Shown: piece after piece, positions 42,341 through 51,989 of the stretch
How positions within the stretch are numbered: position 1 is the stretch's first letter
Layout: each line of letters begins with the position of its first letter
Notes under the pieces: generated by a model
The model's input: only the letters and a program-made list of their open reading frames with translations
Databases searched by the model: none
What the model was told of the DNA's origin: nothing
Assembly (NCBI RefSeq): GCF_008728515.1
Contig: NC_044984.1
Span: forward strand, 119,097,349 to 119,161,348
DNA length: 64,000 nt
Direction: 5' to 3'
Source of the DNA: Papio anubis
Taxonomy: Eukaryota; Chordata; Mammalia; Primates; Cercopithecidae
Position numbers and translations under genes: made by a program

Positions 42341-42944
42341 GAGAAGCAGGCAGGGGCGGAGCAGGCCTGAGGTCGATGTTAAACACGGTGGTAAGTCTGA
42401 GATGCCCGTGAGCCATCTGCAGCCCGAGCAGGTTTTTCTCTAAGGACACAGCAGCAGAAAATATAACAGTGTCTGGCTTGAGCTTCTGAAAATCCTCACT
42501 CCTCAGGTTTGTTCTCCTCCAGGGATAAAACCAACCCACCGGATCTTTCTCTGCCATCTCTCCTGAGCACGGCGAGCCTCCAACTGGGTCGGCTTCAATC
42601 CTCCGGGAAGCTGGCGCCATAAATCACCCGGCGATGATCCCAGGGGCCTCTGAGGACGTCTCCCGGTATGAGGCTCAGACAATAGAAGGGGATTTGGATG
42701 AGCTCACCCAGCGGCGGGCACATTAGATTTGCCATAAATTATTACAAGGTTAACAGGAAATCACACAGTGATCTCAGCTGAGCTGTGGAAGGAACAAGGG
42801 GAGGGTGCCAGGGGGCCTCACAGCGCCACATACTCCAAGCCATCACCCTGCTCTGCAGTCAGGGCAGTGTGTGTGTCCCAGAACAGATCATCAAATAGTC
42901 CTAGCATGAATGAGAAATGGGAAGGTTTTCTTGAGGACATCAGA
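42341..42944. promoter_or_regulatory. Repeat-free block, candidate enhancer at 42600-42790
   Basis: Two copies of gccataaat (42616-42624 and 42731-42739), a HOX/CDX-like word, with 'aattattacaaggttaacag' next to the second. Inference from motif texture only. Confidence 0.32.
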
Positions 42945-43495
42945 TGTCTTTGCTTAGCAGCTTAAAAGCTGTGTGTCCTTGAGCAAGTTACCTAACCTCT
43001 CTGGGCCTCGATTTTCTCATCTGAAAAATGTGGATAATACTTGTTCCTAACACAGCTGGTGAGGATAGCAATTTGCTCCAATTTCCCCCAAACATTTGCT
43101 CACCTTCCTGTCTTTTTCCCAGCACACAAAGAATCGCATGTTCTCCAGTCCTTGAATTGAGGTACAGTCATGAGTCTTGGTGTAGTGCATGAAACCCAGA
43201 TGGAAAAGATATGTTTTAAGAGCCAGTGCGCAATTCACCATGATTCACTTCATTCACTTCCCTTCCTACAACTACCGCAGTTTGCCAAGAGTAGAGCGAT
43301 CTGTGCCACCCAAGAGGGGCAGGACATAACCTGCGATTGTTGTTTGTTAAGCTGGAATTTGGGGGTCATTTGTTAATGCAGCAAGACCTAATCTCTCCTG
43401 ACTGAGGCCAGATTAAATGAGTTAATACATCTAAAATCCTTAGAGTACTGTCTGGCACAAGGCAGGCACCACAGACTGTTAGCTTTTGTTATTGT
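42945..43495 (+). repeat. MIR SINE, sense, split by an old insertion
   Basis: First part to about 43075 ('gcaagttacctaacctctct', 'gggcctcgattttctcatct', 'aaaaatgtggataatacttg'). Second part from about 43405 ('ttaaatgagttaatacatct', 'actgtctggcacaaggcagg'). About 330 bp intervene. Confidence 0.8.
43076..43400 (+). mobile_element. Old LTR-like insertion inside the MIR
   Basis: Ends with 'ttgttgtttgttaagctgga', 'atttgggggtcatttgttaa', 'tgcagcaagacctaatctct', an old LTR-like 3' end. Family not named. Bounded by MIR on both sides. Confidence 0.45.
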
Positions 43496-43949
43496 TTAAA
43501 CAATCATAAAGATGAAATCAGCAAACCTGGACATGGAGTAGCAGATAGACTCCAGGGAGGCCCCACTGGCCTCTGCCCCCTGGTGCGCATGCCCTTATTA
43601 ATCTCCTCCCCTTGATTGTGGGCTAGACCCACATGAGGCTTGCTTCTTGCAAAGGTGATGGAATGTCACTTGCAGGACCTACAATCACAGTGTCTGTCTT
43701 GCTAGGAGGCTCTCTCCCTTGCTGGCTCTGAAGTGAGTGGGTGTGTGGGAAGACGCACATAACAGAGAACTGGGGGTGGCCCCCAGCCAACGGCCAGCTA
43801 AGAATAGAGGGCAGCCTCTGGCCCAAAGCCAGCGAGAATCTGAGCCCTACAGCCCCACAGCAAGAGTAACCAACTCATTCCAGCCTGCCTGGGCTTTTTC
43901 AGCTTTAGCACTGGAGAGTCCCACATCCCTGGAAACTCCCTCCTGGTTT

Positions 43950-44000
43950 ATCCAGGACTATCCTGGTTTATCCAGGACTATCCTGGTTTTAGGGTTGAAA
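43950..44000. repeat. Short tandem duplication, about 20-bp unit
   Basis: The unit 'ggtttatccaggactatcct' appears twice in tandem with a third partial 'ggttttaggg'. Confidence 0.9.
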
Positions 44001-44049
44001 GGTTGGCATCCCTGGAGCCCTTCAGTGCTGAGCAAACTCGGATGGTCGG

Positions 44050-44775
44050 TGTATTCGATGGCTAGGGCTGCCATGACAAGTGCCACAGACGAGGTGGCTA
44101 ACCAGACAGACGTCTATTTGCTCACAGTTCTAGAGGCTGGAAGCCCTGGATCAAGGTGTGGGCAGTGTTCTTTTCTTCTGAAGTCTCTCTCCTCCACTTG
44201 CAGATGGTCATCTTCTCTCTGTGTCTTTACGTGCTCTTTCCTGTGTGTGTGTCCTAATCTTATTTGATAGAATAGTCATAGCAGATTTGGGCCCACTCTA
44301 ATGACTTTGTTTAACGTAATTACTTCTTCGAAGACCTATCCCTAAATACAGTCACATTCTGAGGTACAGAGTGAGAGTCCATCTCAAAAAAAAAAAAAAA
44401 AGAACAGTGTTCCTCAAAAAGGATTGAAGTGGTGTCCCTTGCTCCACCCCCTCACAGGTCTTCTCAGTGCCTTTAATACATCAATGTACATTGTGCATTT
44501 ACAAGCAGAGGTGTGAACATGCAGTTTTTCATGGAATCTTCTTCACAGAGCATCTGTGTGCATCAGTGAGTATGCTGCTGGGCATCCTGGATTGGGGAAG
44601 ATGACTGCAGGTGCTCAGAGCCTGGAGTCAAATACACTTGAGGACATCACCTCTGTAACCCTCACCCCTGCCAGCTGCAGTTAGGAGGGAATGGTTATCC
44701 TGTGTGGCTGGAAAGAAGATAAAAACTTCAACAAAGGAATTTTGGAGGGGACACAGTTTGGTCCATAAGAACTGG
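44050..44775 (-). mobile_element. MLT1-type LTR, antisense, interrupted
   Basis: Part 1 44050-44367: 'atggctagggctgccatgac', 'cacagttctagaggctggaa', 'ctctctgtgtctttacgtgc', 'cagtcacattctgaggtac'. Part 2 44724-44775: 'acttcaacaaaggaattttg', 'gaggggacacagtttggtcc'. The parts are separated by a foreign block at 44368-44727. Confidence 0.75.
44368..44727 (+). repeat. Inserted inverted block: Alu 3' tail, target word, and 47-mer
   Basis: In order: the last about 20 bases of an Alu plus poly(A) (44368-44401), 'aacagtgttcc' (44403-44413), about 270 bp of unique sequence, and a 47-bp segment (44681-44727) identical to the reverse complement of 45471-45517. It replaces about 11 bases of the MLT1 LTR. 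Confidence 0.85.
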
Positions 44776-44969
44776 TTCCCCTAATTGACAGCCACAAGAA
44801 CCTGAATTCTGCTAGCAACCACGTGAGCTTGAAGCAGATCCCTCCCTAGTCAAGCCTTCAGATGAGACCCCATCCCAGCTAACACTTTAATGGCAGCCTT
44901 GCAGAGGAACCAGCTAAGCCACGTCCAGGCTCCTGACCCATAGAAACTACAAGATAATAAATGGGTATC

Positions 44970-45109
44970 CCAGCTACTCAGGAGACTGAGGCAGGAGAAT
45001 TGCTTGAACCAGGGAGTCGGTGGTTGCGGTGAGCCAAGATAACACCACTGTACTCCAGCCTGGTGACAGAGCAAGACTCAGTCTCAATAAATAAATAAAT
45101 AAATAAAAC
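44970..45109 (+). mobile_element. 5'-truncated Alu, right monomer only, sense
   Basis: Begins mid-Alu at 'ccagctactcaggagactga' and ends with (aaat)n. An exact 8-bp target duplication tgggtatc (44962-44969 and 45110-45117) shows it inserted already truncated, as L1-driven insertion can do. Confidence 0.92.
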
Positions 45110-45170
45110 TGGGTATCATTTTAAGCTGCTAACTTTGTGACATTTTGTTACACAGCAATGGGTAATGAAT

Positions 45171-45470
45171 GCCTTGAGTCATATCTGTGCACTTGCCCAA
45201 ACTTGACCATAGTTTTCTGCTGATCCCTGGTACAGAATCTTCTGTTTCCATAGTCACATGATGGTCTTCTGGGAGCACTGGAAGGACCAATGTTACTCTA
45301 TAGATTCCTCTTCTGTTTCACCTAGTAACTCACTCTTCTGGGCTCTTCATTCTTCCCTCAGGTGGTAGAACATTGTTTTTGTCAAAATACTTTTATACGC
45401 TTTACTAATCAATCCATTTCTTGTTGGGTTCTGACAATGTCCCCAGTATGAATGGGTCTTCAAAGTGTTG
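45171..45470. other. Unique sequence, no feature seen
   Basis: Nothing recognised. Confidence 0.4.
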
Positions 45471-45608
45471 AGTTTTTATCTTCTTTCCAGCCACACAGGA
45501 TAACCATTCCCTCCTAATTCCCTCAAGTGATCCACCTGGCTCGGCCTTCCCAAAATGCTGGGATTATAGCCACGAGCTACCACACCTGGCCAGGGAACAC
45601 TGTTTTGA
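45471..45608 (-). repeat. Inverted partner: 47-mer, Alu 5' fragment, target word
   Basis: 45471-45517 is the exact 47-bp inverted partner of 44681-44727. It is joined directly to the first about 70 bases of an antisense Alu (45518-45591, ending 'taccacacctggcc'), then 'gggaacactgttttga', the inverse of the 'aacagtgttcc' beside the Alu tail at 44403. Confidence 0.88.
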
Positions 45609-45619
45609 CCCACTCCGTG

Positions 45620-45780
45620 ACACTAGAGGGTAAGTAGAATTATGCCCATTTTCCAGATGAGGACATTGAAGCACAAGAGTTCTTGTGCCTTACCCAAGGT
45701 CACCTTGCTGACAGAGTCAGCCTAAGAGTCAGACCCAGGCTGGAGGACACCAAAGTCTGGACCATTCACTGTCCCATCTG
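45620..45780 (-). repeat. MIR SINE, antisense
   Basis: 'tatgcccattttccagatga', 'ggacattgaagcacaagagt', 'ttacccaaggtcaccttgct'. Confidence 0.75.
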
Positions 45781-46091
45781 ACTCCTGAAAACCAAGCAAG
45801 TAATTGAACGAGTCTTTGGTGGATCTTAAGGGGCTGGTTAATGCCAAGAAGTTGTGGGAACCAGGGCAGGGGCAGACCTGAAGGTCAAGTTGATGCTTTT
45901 CTGCTGAAAATGCCTCATGGGTGAAATTCCAACCTTCTCCTTTCTCTTTTAAAAATTACCAAAGCATTTATATTTTAACCTATTGTTTTCTTTAAAATTC
46001 TAGCATGGAGTGAAGGAACTAACCCCCAGGCTCCAGTGTCTACTGGAATTACACGCACCGCCAAGCTTTTTCCCTGCAATCGTTGGGAGTA
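45781..46091. other. Unique sequence, no feature seen
   Basis: Nothing recognised. Confidence 0.4.
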
Positions 46092-46208
46092 GTAACGCTG
46101 TTATTAATAATAGCACATTATTAATATAATGTTGTTATTAATATTGTGTTATATATTATATGCTATATTATAACGTTATTAATGTAACGCTGTTATTAAT
46201 ACTAGCAC
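46092..46208. repeat. AT-rich cluster with a 25-bp direct repeat
   Basis: A 25-bp word starting gtaacgctgttattaata occurs at 46092-46116 and 46184-46208 with one mismatch. Between them lie repeated 'ttattaat' and 'atatta' units able to form hairpins. Confidence 0.9.
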
Positions 46209-46410
46209 TCAACCCTTGCATGAACATGGGTTACGAGCTACGTAAGCGCAGCTTGGTGGCTTCTCAATGAATCCTAATGAGAACCCTGTGAAGTAAGAAC
46301 TGTTAACACGCCATTTTGCAGATGAGGAAACTGGGGCACTTGGTGGTTAAATAACTTGTTTGGTGCTGGGTGAGAAGCAAGAGGCAATGTCCTTAGATAC
46401 ACTGGGAGGG
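46209..46410 (-). repeat. MIR SINE, antisense
   Basis: 'gagaaccctgtgaagtaaga', 'gccattttgcagatgaggaa', 'actggggcacttggtggtta'. Confidence 0.75.
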
Positions 46411-46499
46411 AAGTCAGTGAGATTTTATAGAGAATTGCCAAGAGTGTGAGAGAGAATAAACATTGCCAATAGTAACCTTGTCTACCAGTCTTTGGGGTA

Positions 46500-46620
46500 A
46501 AAACAGCAGCTGCTGTTTATTGAGTGCTTACCACGTTTCTGGCACTGCTCTGAGGGCTTTGTTTGTCTGTAGTCATTTCGTCCCCATGACAAACTGGTAA
46601 GTGAGGAAACTGACAATGCT
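46500..46620 (-). repeat. MIR SINE, antisense, partial
   Basis: 'gctgtttattgagtgcttac', 'cacgtttctggcactgctct', 'ggtaagtgaggaaactgac'. Confidence 0.65.
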
Positions 46621-46639
46621 CATTGATATATTAAAGGCA

Positions 46640-46830
46640 CTGATAAGTCCTGATAATCTGAAGAGTGAAGAAATGTTATCATCATCCTCATTTTTCTAGG
46701 CTAGGAAACTGAGGCACAGAAAGGTGAAGTAGTGTGTCCAAGGCTGCACAGCTAGGAAGTGGCTTAGCTGGGACTCAAGTCCAGAGCCTGTGCTGTGCTC
46801 TTAACCCTGCATGCCATCACCTCTCTGGGG
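46640..46830 (-). repeat. MIR SINE, antisense
   Basis: 'ggctaggaaactgaggcaca', 'gaaaggtgaagtagtgtgtc', 'gcacagctaggaagtggctt', 'gtgctcttaaccctgcatgc'. Among the cleanest MIRs here. Confidence 0.85.
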
Positions 46831-47299
46831 CTTACCAGAGGCCGGATGTTGGCATTTTCTTTTTTCTTCCTCTTGTTAGCCTATTTTGCAAAGGCAGACA
46901 CTGAGACTCAGTGAAGGGTACAGGTTGTTCAGGCCCCTGCAACAAGTGAGAAGCAGACCACCTCCCCTGGGGCACCAGATGCCAGGACAGAGGTGAACAG
47001 CACTTACCTTCACTTTGCCGCATTCAGCTCGGCAGGACGGGCCCTGGTGGACCCCCCACCCTGTCCAGACCCATTGCCTGGCTCAATAGTAAAATAATGC
47101 TGACCCAAAAGATCAGAAGCAGAAGATGGCTTGCTATCCACATCTGCTGCTTACTCAGCGTTCTTGCTGAACTTTAAAAAAATCCCTGAGAATGCCAGAA
47201 CCAGAGCTATAGCTTGCTTAAAATGAAAGAAAAAAAAAAGGAAAAACTGATAATGTGAGGAATCTTTCCTGCAAGCCAGTGCAAATCAAATGGGTTTAC
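46831..47299. other. Mostly unique; possible MIR trace
   Basis: 46880-46935 ('ttttgcaaaggcagacactg') may be a MIR trace. The rest is unassigned. Confidence 0.35.
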
Positions 47300-47710
47300 G
47301 CAAAAAGGGAGGCTTATTGGCTGAAGTAATTTAAATTCCAGGAATAGCATCAGCTTCAGGCATAGCTGGATCCAGGGGCTTAGCTAATGTCATCTGGCTT
47401 GGGTCTCTCCTTCCCTCTCTGGCCTGTCCTCTCCTCCATGTTGGTTTTATTCATAGATGCCACATGGTGGCAAGATGGCTGCCAGGAGCTTTATGCCACA
47501 TCCCCCAGGCATGAGTCCAGCAGGAAAGAGATTCCCTTCAGGGTACTACACACAGCAAATACGCCAAGATCAACCTTGATTGGCCATCTTAAACCAATCA
47601 GGGGACAGCAGTAGGCCAAGTGGCTCAGATCCAAATCACCTGGAGTTGGATGCACCGTCTCTGGACCAAGAGTGGAAGGTTGGATGCCCCACGGAAATCA
47701 GGACTTGTTG
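47300..47710 (+). repeat. Old interspersed repeat, family A copy 3 (unnamed)
   Basis: 'gaggcttattggctgaagta', 'gcttcaggcatagctggatc' (47353), 'ccacatggtggcaagatggc', 'aaccttgattggccatctta'. Related to copies at 6491 and 20520. Confidence 0.5.
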
Positions 47711-48334
47711 CCTGAAGGAGGAGGAGCAGAGGCTGTGGAGACAGACTCAGGTACTCACTACACCAAGAAACGAATCAGGCCCTGTGTGCTGGCACCTTCT
47801 GTTTGCCCGAGAGATCCCTCTCTTCCTTTCCCCACTGGTCCTCTGCCCCTAAAGCTGACCCCCCAAACCACATCCATAGCCCACTGCTCTCTGTCTCTGG
47901 TTGGACTTGGCAGTGGGGCAGCCCGGCAGGACACGAGTGAGGTCAAGGGCTCCCTCAGGCCACTCAAGGGAACCTCTCCTCTCAAGACAGCTCCTGCTAC
48001 ATTCCCTCTCCTCCTGGCTTTCTGGAACTATCCGTTCCCTCCTCCCTTCCAGCCCAGGGGTGGTGGCATCACCTCCATTTCCAGCCCAGAGTTCCTCTAT
48101 TCCTGCCCACACTTTTGAAAATAGCCCCTGTATGAAGCCAACCTGGAGTCATCCACATGTTACTGTCCCTGCTTTTCCTGAAATCTTGCACCCAGAGAGA
48201 TGCCAGGGAGGAAACCCAGTGCATGCTGGGACGCCCAGATTCTCCCATGATCCCCTAGTGTCAGCCCCTCCCCCACCAGAACCCACCCCCACTGCGCCCC
48301 GGCTTCCCCCAAGTCTTAACCACCAGTGAGTTGA
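47711..48334. other. Unique sequence, no feature seen
   Basis: C-rich, with overlapping frames on both strands but no recognisable domain. Confidence 0.4.
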
Positions 48335-48480
48335 GAAGATGAAAAAGTTCTGGAAATGGACGGTGGTGACGGTTGCACAACAATGTGAGTGTGCTTCGTG
48401 CTGCCAAATTGTACATTTAAAAATAGTTAAAATGGTAAATTTTCTGTGATGTATATATTGCGGTAAGCCACAATTTTTAG
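48335..48480 (+). repeat. L1M-type 3' end fragment, sense
   Basis: 'gaaaaagttctggaaatgga', 'cggtggtgacggttgcacaa', 'gctgccaaattgtacattta', 'gtaaattttctgtgatgtat'. Confidence 0.82.
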
Positions 48481-49061
48481 CATGTTAAAAACAAAAAAAA
48501 AAGCCAATAAGCACAAATCCTCATCCAGCCAGTGTCCCAGCTTTTCTCTCTCCCTGCTCCACCTCGGGTATAGCAATTCCTGCTCGGAGAGGAAGCCAAG
48601 TCTCCTTTCGATCAATGCGGTATTGATTCGTGTTTCATGAACAAGGACAAAGGCTGATTGCCTTCCAGTGGATCTGAACTTCACACGCCCCCAGGCCTCG
48701 GGCACAAAATGATGCAAACCATTTCCGCAGCCAAGAGGGAGGAGGTTCAGCAACTGGCCCTGGGTGGGCAGGGGAAAGAAAGGCATTCGGCCAATGCCAC
48801 CCACTAGGAGCCACTCCGGGGCAGAGATGACAAAGTTCGGAGCAGACGCCCAAGTTCCTCTTTCCAGCACGGGAACTGAGTCACCCTGCCTGTGTCCTCC
48901 CAGCAGCTCCGTTCTGCCCGCAGGCTGGGAGTGGCCTGGTTACAAAGCCAGATGCCCACAGTCAGCAAATTAAGGACAGTCCTTTCCACTGGGAAGAACC
49001 AAGACTCCCAGGGCACACAGTAGGCCGGGTTCTAGATGCTGACACTAAAAAAGGGAGCTGA
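48481..49061. promoter_or_regulatory. Repeat-free block, candidate enhancer at 48590-48730
   Basis: Paired ATCAAT and ATTGAT (48611-48616 and 48622-48627) form an inverted ONECUT/PBX-like pair 5 bp apart. A TCF/SOX-like gacaaagg (about 48646-48653) follows. No repeat recognised. Inference only. Confidence 0.32.
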
Positions 49062-49375
49062 GGCCAGGCGCAGTGGCTCATGCCTGTAATCCCAGAACTT
49101 TGGGAGGCCAAGGTGGGCAGATCATGAGGTCAGGAGCTCAAGACCTGCCTGGCCAACATGGGGAAACCCTGTCTCTATTAAGACTTACAAAAATTAACCA
49201 GGCGTGGTGGCAAGTGCCTGTAATCCCAGCTACTCAGGAGGCTGAGGCAGGAGAATCACTTGAGCCTGGGAGGCGGAGGTTGGTTGCAGTGAGCCGAGAT
49301 GCGCCACTGTACTCCAGCCTGGGTGACAGAATGAGACTGTCTCAAATAAATAAATAAATACATTAATTAAATGAA
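49062..49375 (+). mobile_element. AluS, sense
   Basis: 'ggccaggcgcagtggctcat' to a tail of aaat units. 'aaaaagggagctga' before and 'aaaagaaggaagctga' after are target copies. A 4-bp 'ttgg' duplication sits in the right arm at 'gaggttggttgcagtg'. Confidence 0.92.
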
Positions 49376-49424
49376 TAAAAAGAAGGAAGCTGAGCCGATC
49401 ATTCCCTGTCCTCATTGAGTTGAT

Positions 49425-50312
49425 GCTCCAGGGCAGGCTGTCTAGTAGAAACATAACGCCACCCACAGGTAGAATTTAACATTTCCTAGTAGCCACGTTA
49501 AAAGGAAGAAAATGTGGCTGGTCGCCTTGGCTCACGCCTGTAATCCCAACACTTTGGCAGGCTAAGGCGGGAGGATTGCTTGAGCCCAGGAGTTCAAGAC
49601 CAGCCTGGGAAACACAGTGAGACCCCATCTCTACAAAACATTTTAAAATTTAGCAGGGCATAGTGACACCTGCACCTGTAGTCCCAGCTACTTGGGAGGC
49701 TGAGACAGGAGGATCCCTTGAGCCTGGGAGGTTGAGGCTGCAGTGAGCCCTGATCGTGCTGCCGCCCTCCAGGCTGGGCAACAGAGCAAGACTCTGTCTT
49801 GAAAATAATAAATAAATAAAAATAGAACGTGAAAAAAACAGATGAGATTAATTTTAATTTAATCTAATTGATCCAAAATATTATCCTTTCAGCACGCACT
49901 CCACATAAAGAATTAATCCCTGAGCTATTTACACGCATTTGTTTCATCCTAACTTTCTGGAACCCACTGTGTATTCCACACTTAGAGCCCATCTCAATGT
50001 GGACACTAAATTCTCATTGGAAATATTTGATCTGCATTTTGATTCCGTAAAACTGACAGTTGAAAAGGTGCATTAATCTACTGAAGTTGCCCCGTAGAGA
50101 CTTAAAAGTCTTCCAAGAACTGAGTATCAAAAAAATCATCTTCCTTTAATATTCACATCCACATTGGCAAACCGCTTCGGTTTTTAATTTTTAATTTAAA
50201 CTAATTAAAACAAAGATATGAAGACATAAAATTCAGTTCCTCAGTGGCGATAGCCACATTTCAAGGGCCTGACAGACACACGTGACCAGTGGCTATTATT
50301 TTGGCCAATGCC
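49425..50312 (+). mobile_element. hAT-like DNA transposon relic, split by an AluJ
   Basis: Left end 'gctgtctagtagaaacataa', 'aacatttcctagtagccacg'. After the Alu: 'gattaattttaatttaatct', 'ccaaaatattatcctttcag', 'agcccatctcaatgtggaca', 'gatagccacatttcaagggc', and end 'cagtggctattattttggcc'. The matching ends (agccac) suggest one non-autonomous hAT element. Family not named. Confidence 0.6.
49516..49823 (+). mobile_element. AluJ, sense, inside the hAT relic
   Basis: 'ggctggtcgccttggctcac' to a tail of aaataataaat units. Confidence 0.9.
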
Positions 50313-50331
50313 GTTTTAAATGGAGGAGACA

Positions 50332-50637
50332 GGCCAGGTGCGGTGGCTCACGCCTGTAATCCCAGCACTTTGGGAGGCGGGGTCAGGCAGATCACATGAG
50401 GCCAGGAATTCAAGACCAGCCTGGCCAACATGATGAAACCCTGTCTCTACTAAAAATACAAAAATTAGCTGGGTGTGGTGGCGGGTGCCTATAATCCCAA
50501 TTACTCTGAAGCCTGAGGCAGGAGAATTGCTTGAACCTGGGAGGTGGAGGTTGCAGTGAGCCAAGATTGTACCACTGCACTCCAGTCTGGGCAACAGAGC
50601 AAAACTCCATCTCCAAAAAATAAACAAATTAATTAAT
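50332..50637 (+). mobile_element. AluS, sense
   Basis: Full dimer. A perfect 15-bp target duplication, taaatggaggagaca, at 50317-50331 and 50638-50652. Confidence 0.95.
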
Positions 50638-50849
50638 TAAATGGAGGAGACAATGAAACTATGTGTAAATGGCATCGTTTCATGTCAGCAGAATCCCACA
50701 GTAGGTCCTCTTTCCTTTAGCGAATTCATGTAGCGAACTATTTTGAGACACATCCACACTGGGGGTAGCTGTGTGTGCATACATCCACCTGATAGTAAAT
50801 GCGAAGAAAGAACACAGAAACTAAAGGGGGGTTGGGAGTGCTTTTAGTT

Positions 50850-51150
50850 AGAGAGAAGATTTGGACAGGCCTCTCGGAAGAGGTGATGTTTGGCAAAGAC
50901 TTGAAGGCCGTGGAGATCTGAGCCATGTTTGGGTCTGGCAGAAGAGTGTCCCAGGCAGAGGGAACAGCCAGTGTGAAGGCCCTGAGGTGGAAGCATGCCT
51001 GGTGTGTTCAGGAAGCAGAGCAGAGGCCGGGTGGGTTGGAGTGGACAGAGGATGGGAAAAGAGATAGGAAAGGAAACCAGAACAGTCCCAGGGCCAGACC
51101 CCATGACCTCGTGGGGCTTTGTAAGAACTCGGACTTCTACTCTGAATCCT
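50850..51150 (+). repeat. L2 LINE 3' region, sense
   Basis: 'ggcctctcggaagaggtgat', 'aagagtgtcccaggcagagg', 'gaacagccagtgtgaaggcc', 'ctgaggtggaagcatgcctg'. Strong L2 wording. Confidence 0.8.
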
Positions 51151-51240
51151 CTGTCCCCGCCCCCAGTTCATTCCCAAAATGTCCTCTTTTCTTGCCTGGC
51201 TCTTCTCTCATTCAGCGTAGGTACCTTTAGAGTCATTTAT

Positions 51241-51595
51241 TGTATTAGTCCATTTTCACGTTGCTGATAAAGACATAGCTGAGACTGGGTAATTTATAAA
51301 GAAAAGAGGTTTAATGGACTGATGGTTCCATGTGGATGGGGAGGCCTCACAATCATGGCAGAAGGTGAAAGGCACATCTTACATGGTGGCAGACAAGAGA
51401 GAGAGCCAAGCAAAAAGGGAGACCCCTTATAAACCATCAGATCTCTTGAGACTTACTCACTACCACAAGAATAGCATGGGGAAAACCGGCCCACAATTCG
51501 ATTCTCTCCCACCGGGTTCCTCCCACAACCTGTGGGAATTATGGGAGCTACAATTCAAGATGAGATTTGGGTGGGGACACAGCCAGACCGTATCA
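51241..51595 (-). mobile_element. THE1-type solo LTR (ERVL-MaLR), antisense
   Basis: Complete LTR from 'tgtattagtccattttcacg' to 'agccagaccgtatca', the inverse of the usual tg...ca LTR ends. Perfect 5-bp target duplication tttat at 51236-51240 and 51596-51600. At 355 bp it is about full length. No gag or internal region flanks it, so it is a solo LTR left after recombination. Confidence 0.94.
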
Positions 51596-51600
51596 TTTAT

Positions 51601-51985
51601 GTTGCTGTGCACATCAGTAGTTCATTGTAAGGATATACCACCATGTGCTGACCCACTCGCCTGCTGATGGGGTGTTGGTTTATTTCCAGTTTTTGGCTGT
51701 GACAAGAAAGCAGCAATGAACATTTGTGTACAAGTCTCTGTGTAGACAGATGCTGTCATTTCTCTTGGAGGGGGATCGTGGGGTCATACTGGAAGTGTAT
51801 GATTAACTTAAGAAACTGCCAAACTGTTTTCCAGTGTAGTTACATGATTTCACATTCCCTCTAGCTGTGTGTGAGTTCCAGGCCCTCTGAATTCTCCCGG
51901 TGCTGGAGGGCGTCAGTCTTTTTCATTTCAGTCATGCTAGCTGGTGCTGGAGTATCACATTTTGATTTTGGACTGTGAGATCTTT
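51601..51985 (-). repeat. L1M-type fragment, antisense
   Basis: 'cagtagttcattgtaaggat', 'ggtgttggtttatttccagt', 'gcagcaatgaacatttgtgt', 'gaaactgccaaactgttttc', 'cagtcatgctagctggtgct', all antisense to the L1 ORF2 3' end. The THE1-type LTR landed at its edge. Confidence 0.82.
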
Positions 51986-51989
51986 AAGG

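Larger units (their letters stand above)
43560..45170 (+). mobile_element. Old MaLR-type LTR, sense, broken by several insertions
   Basis: Pieces: 43590-43880 ('ccccttgattgtgggctaga', 'tggaatgtcacttgcaggac', 'caacggccagctaagaatag'), about 44790-44961 ('caaccacgtgagcttgaagc', 'gtcaagccttcagatgagac', 'ctcctgacccatagaaacta') and 45110-45170 ('atcattttaagctgctaact', 'tgttacacagcaatgggtaa'). Interrupted by an antisense MLT1 and a truncated Alu. Confidence 0.55.

Noticed and set aside
43737..44267. 176-codon open frame
   Set aside because: Crosses from an old LTR into an antisense MLT1 LTR, so it cannot be one ancestral coding region.
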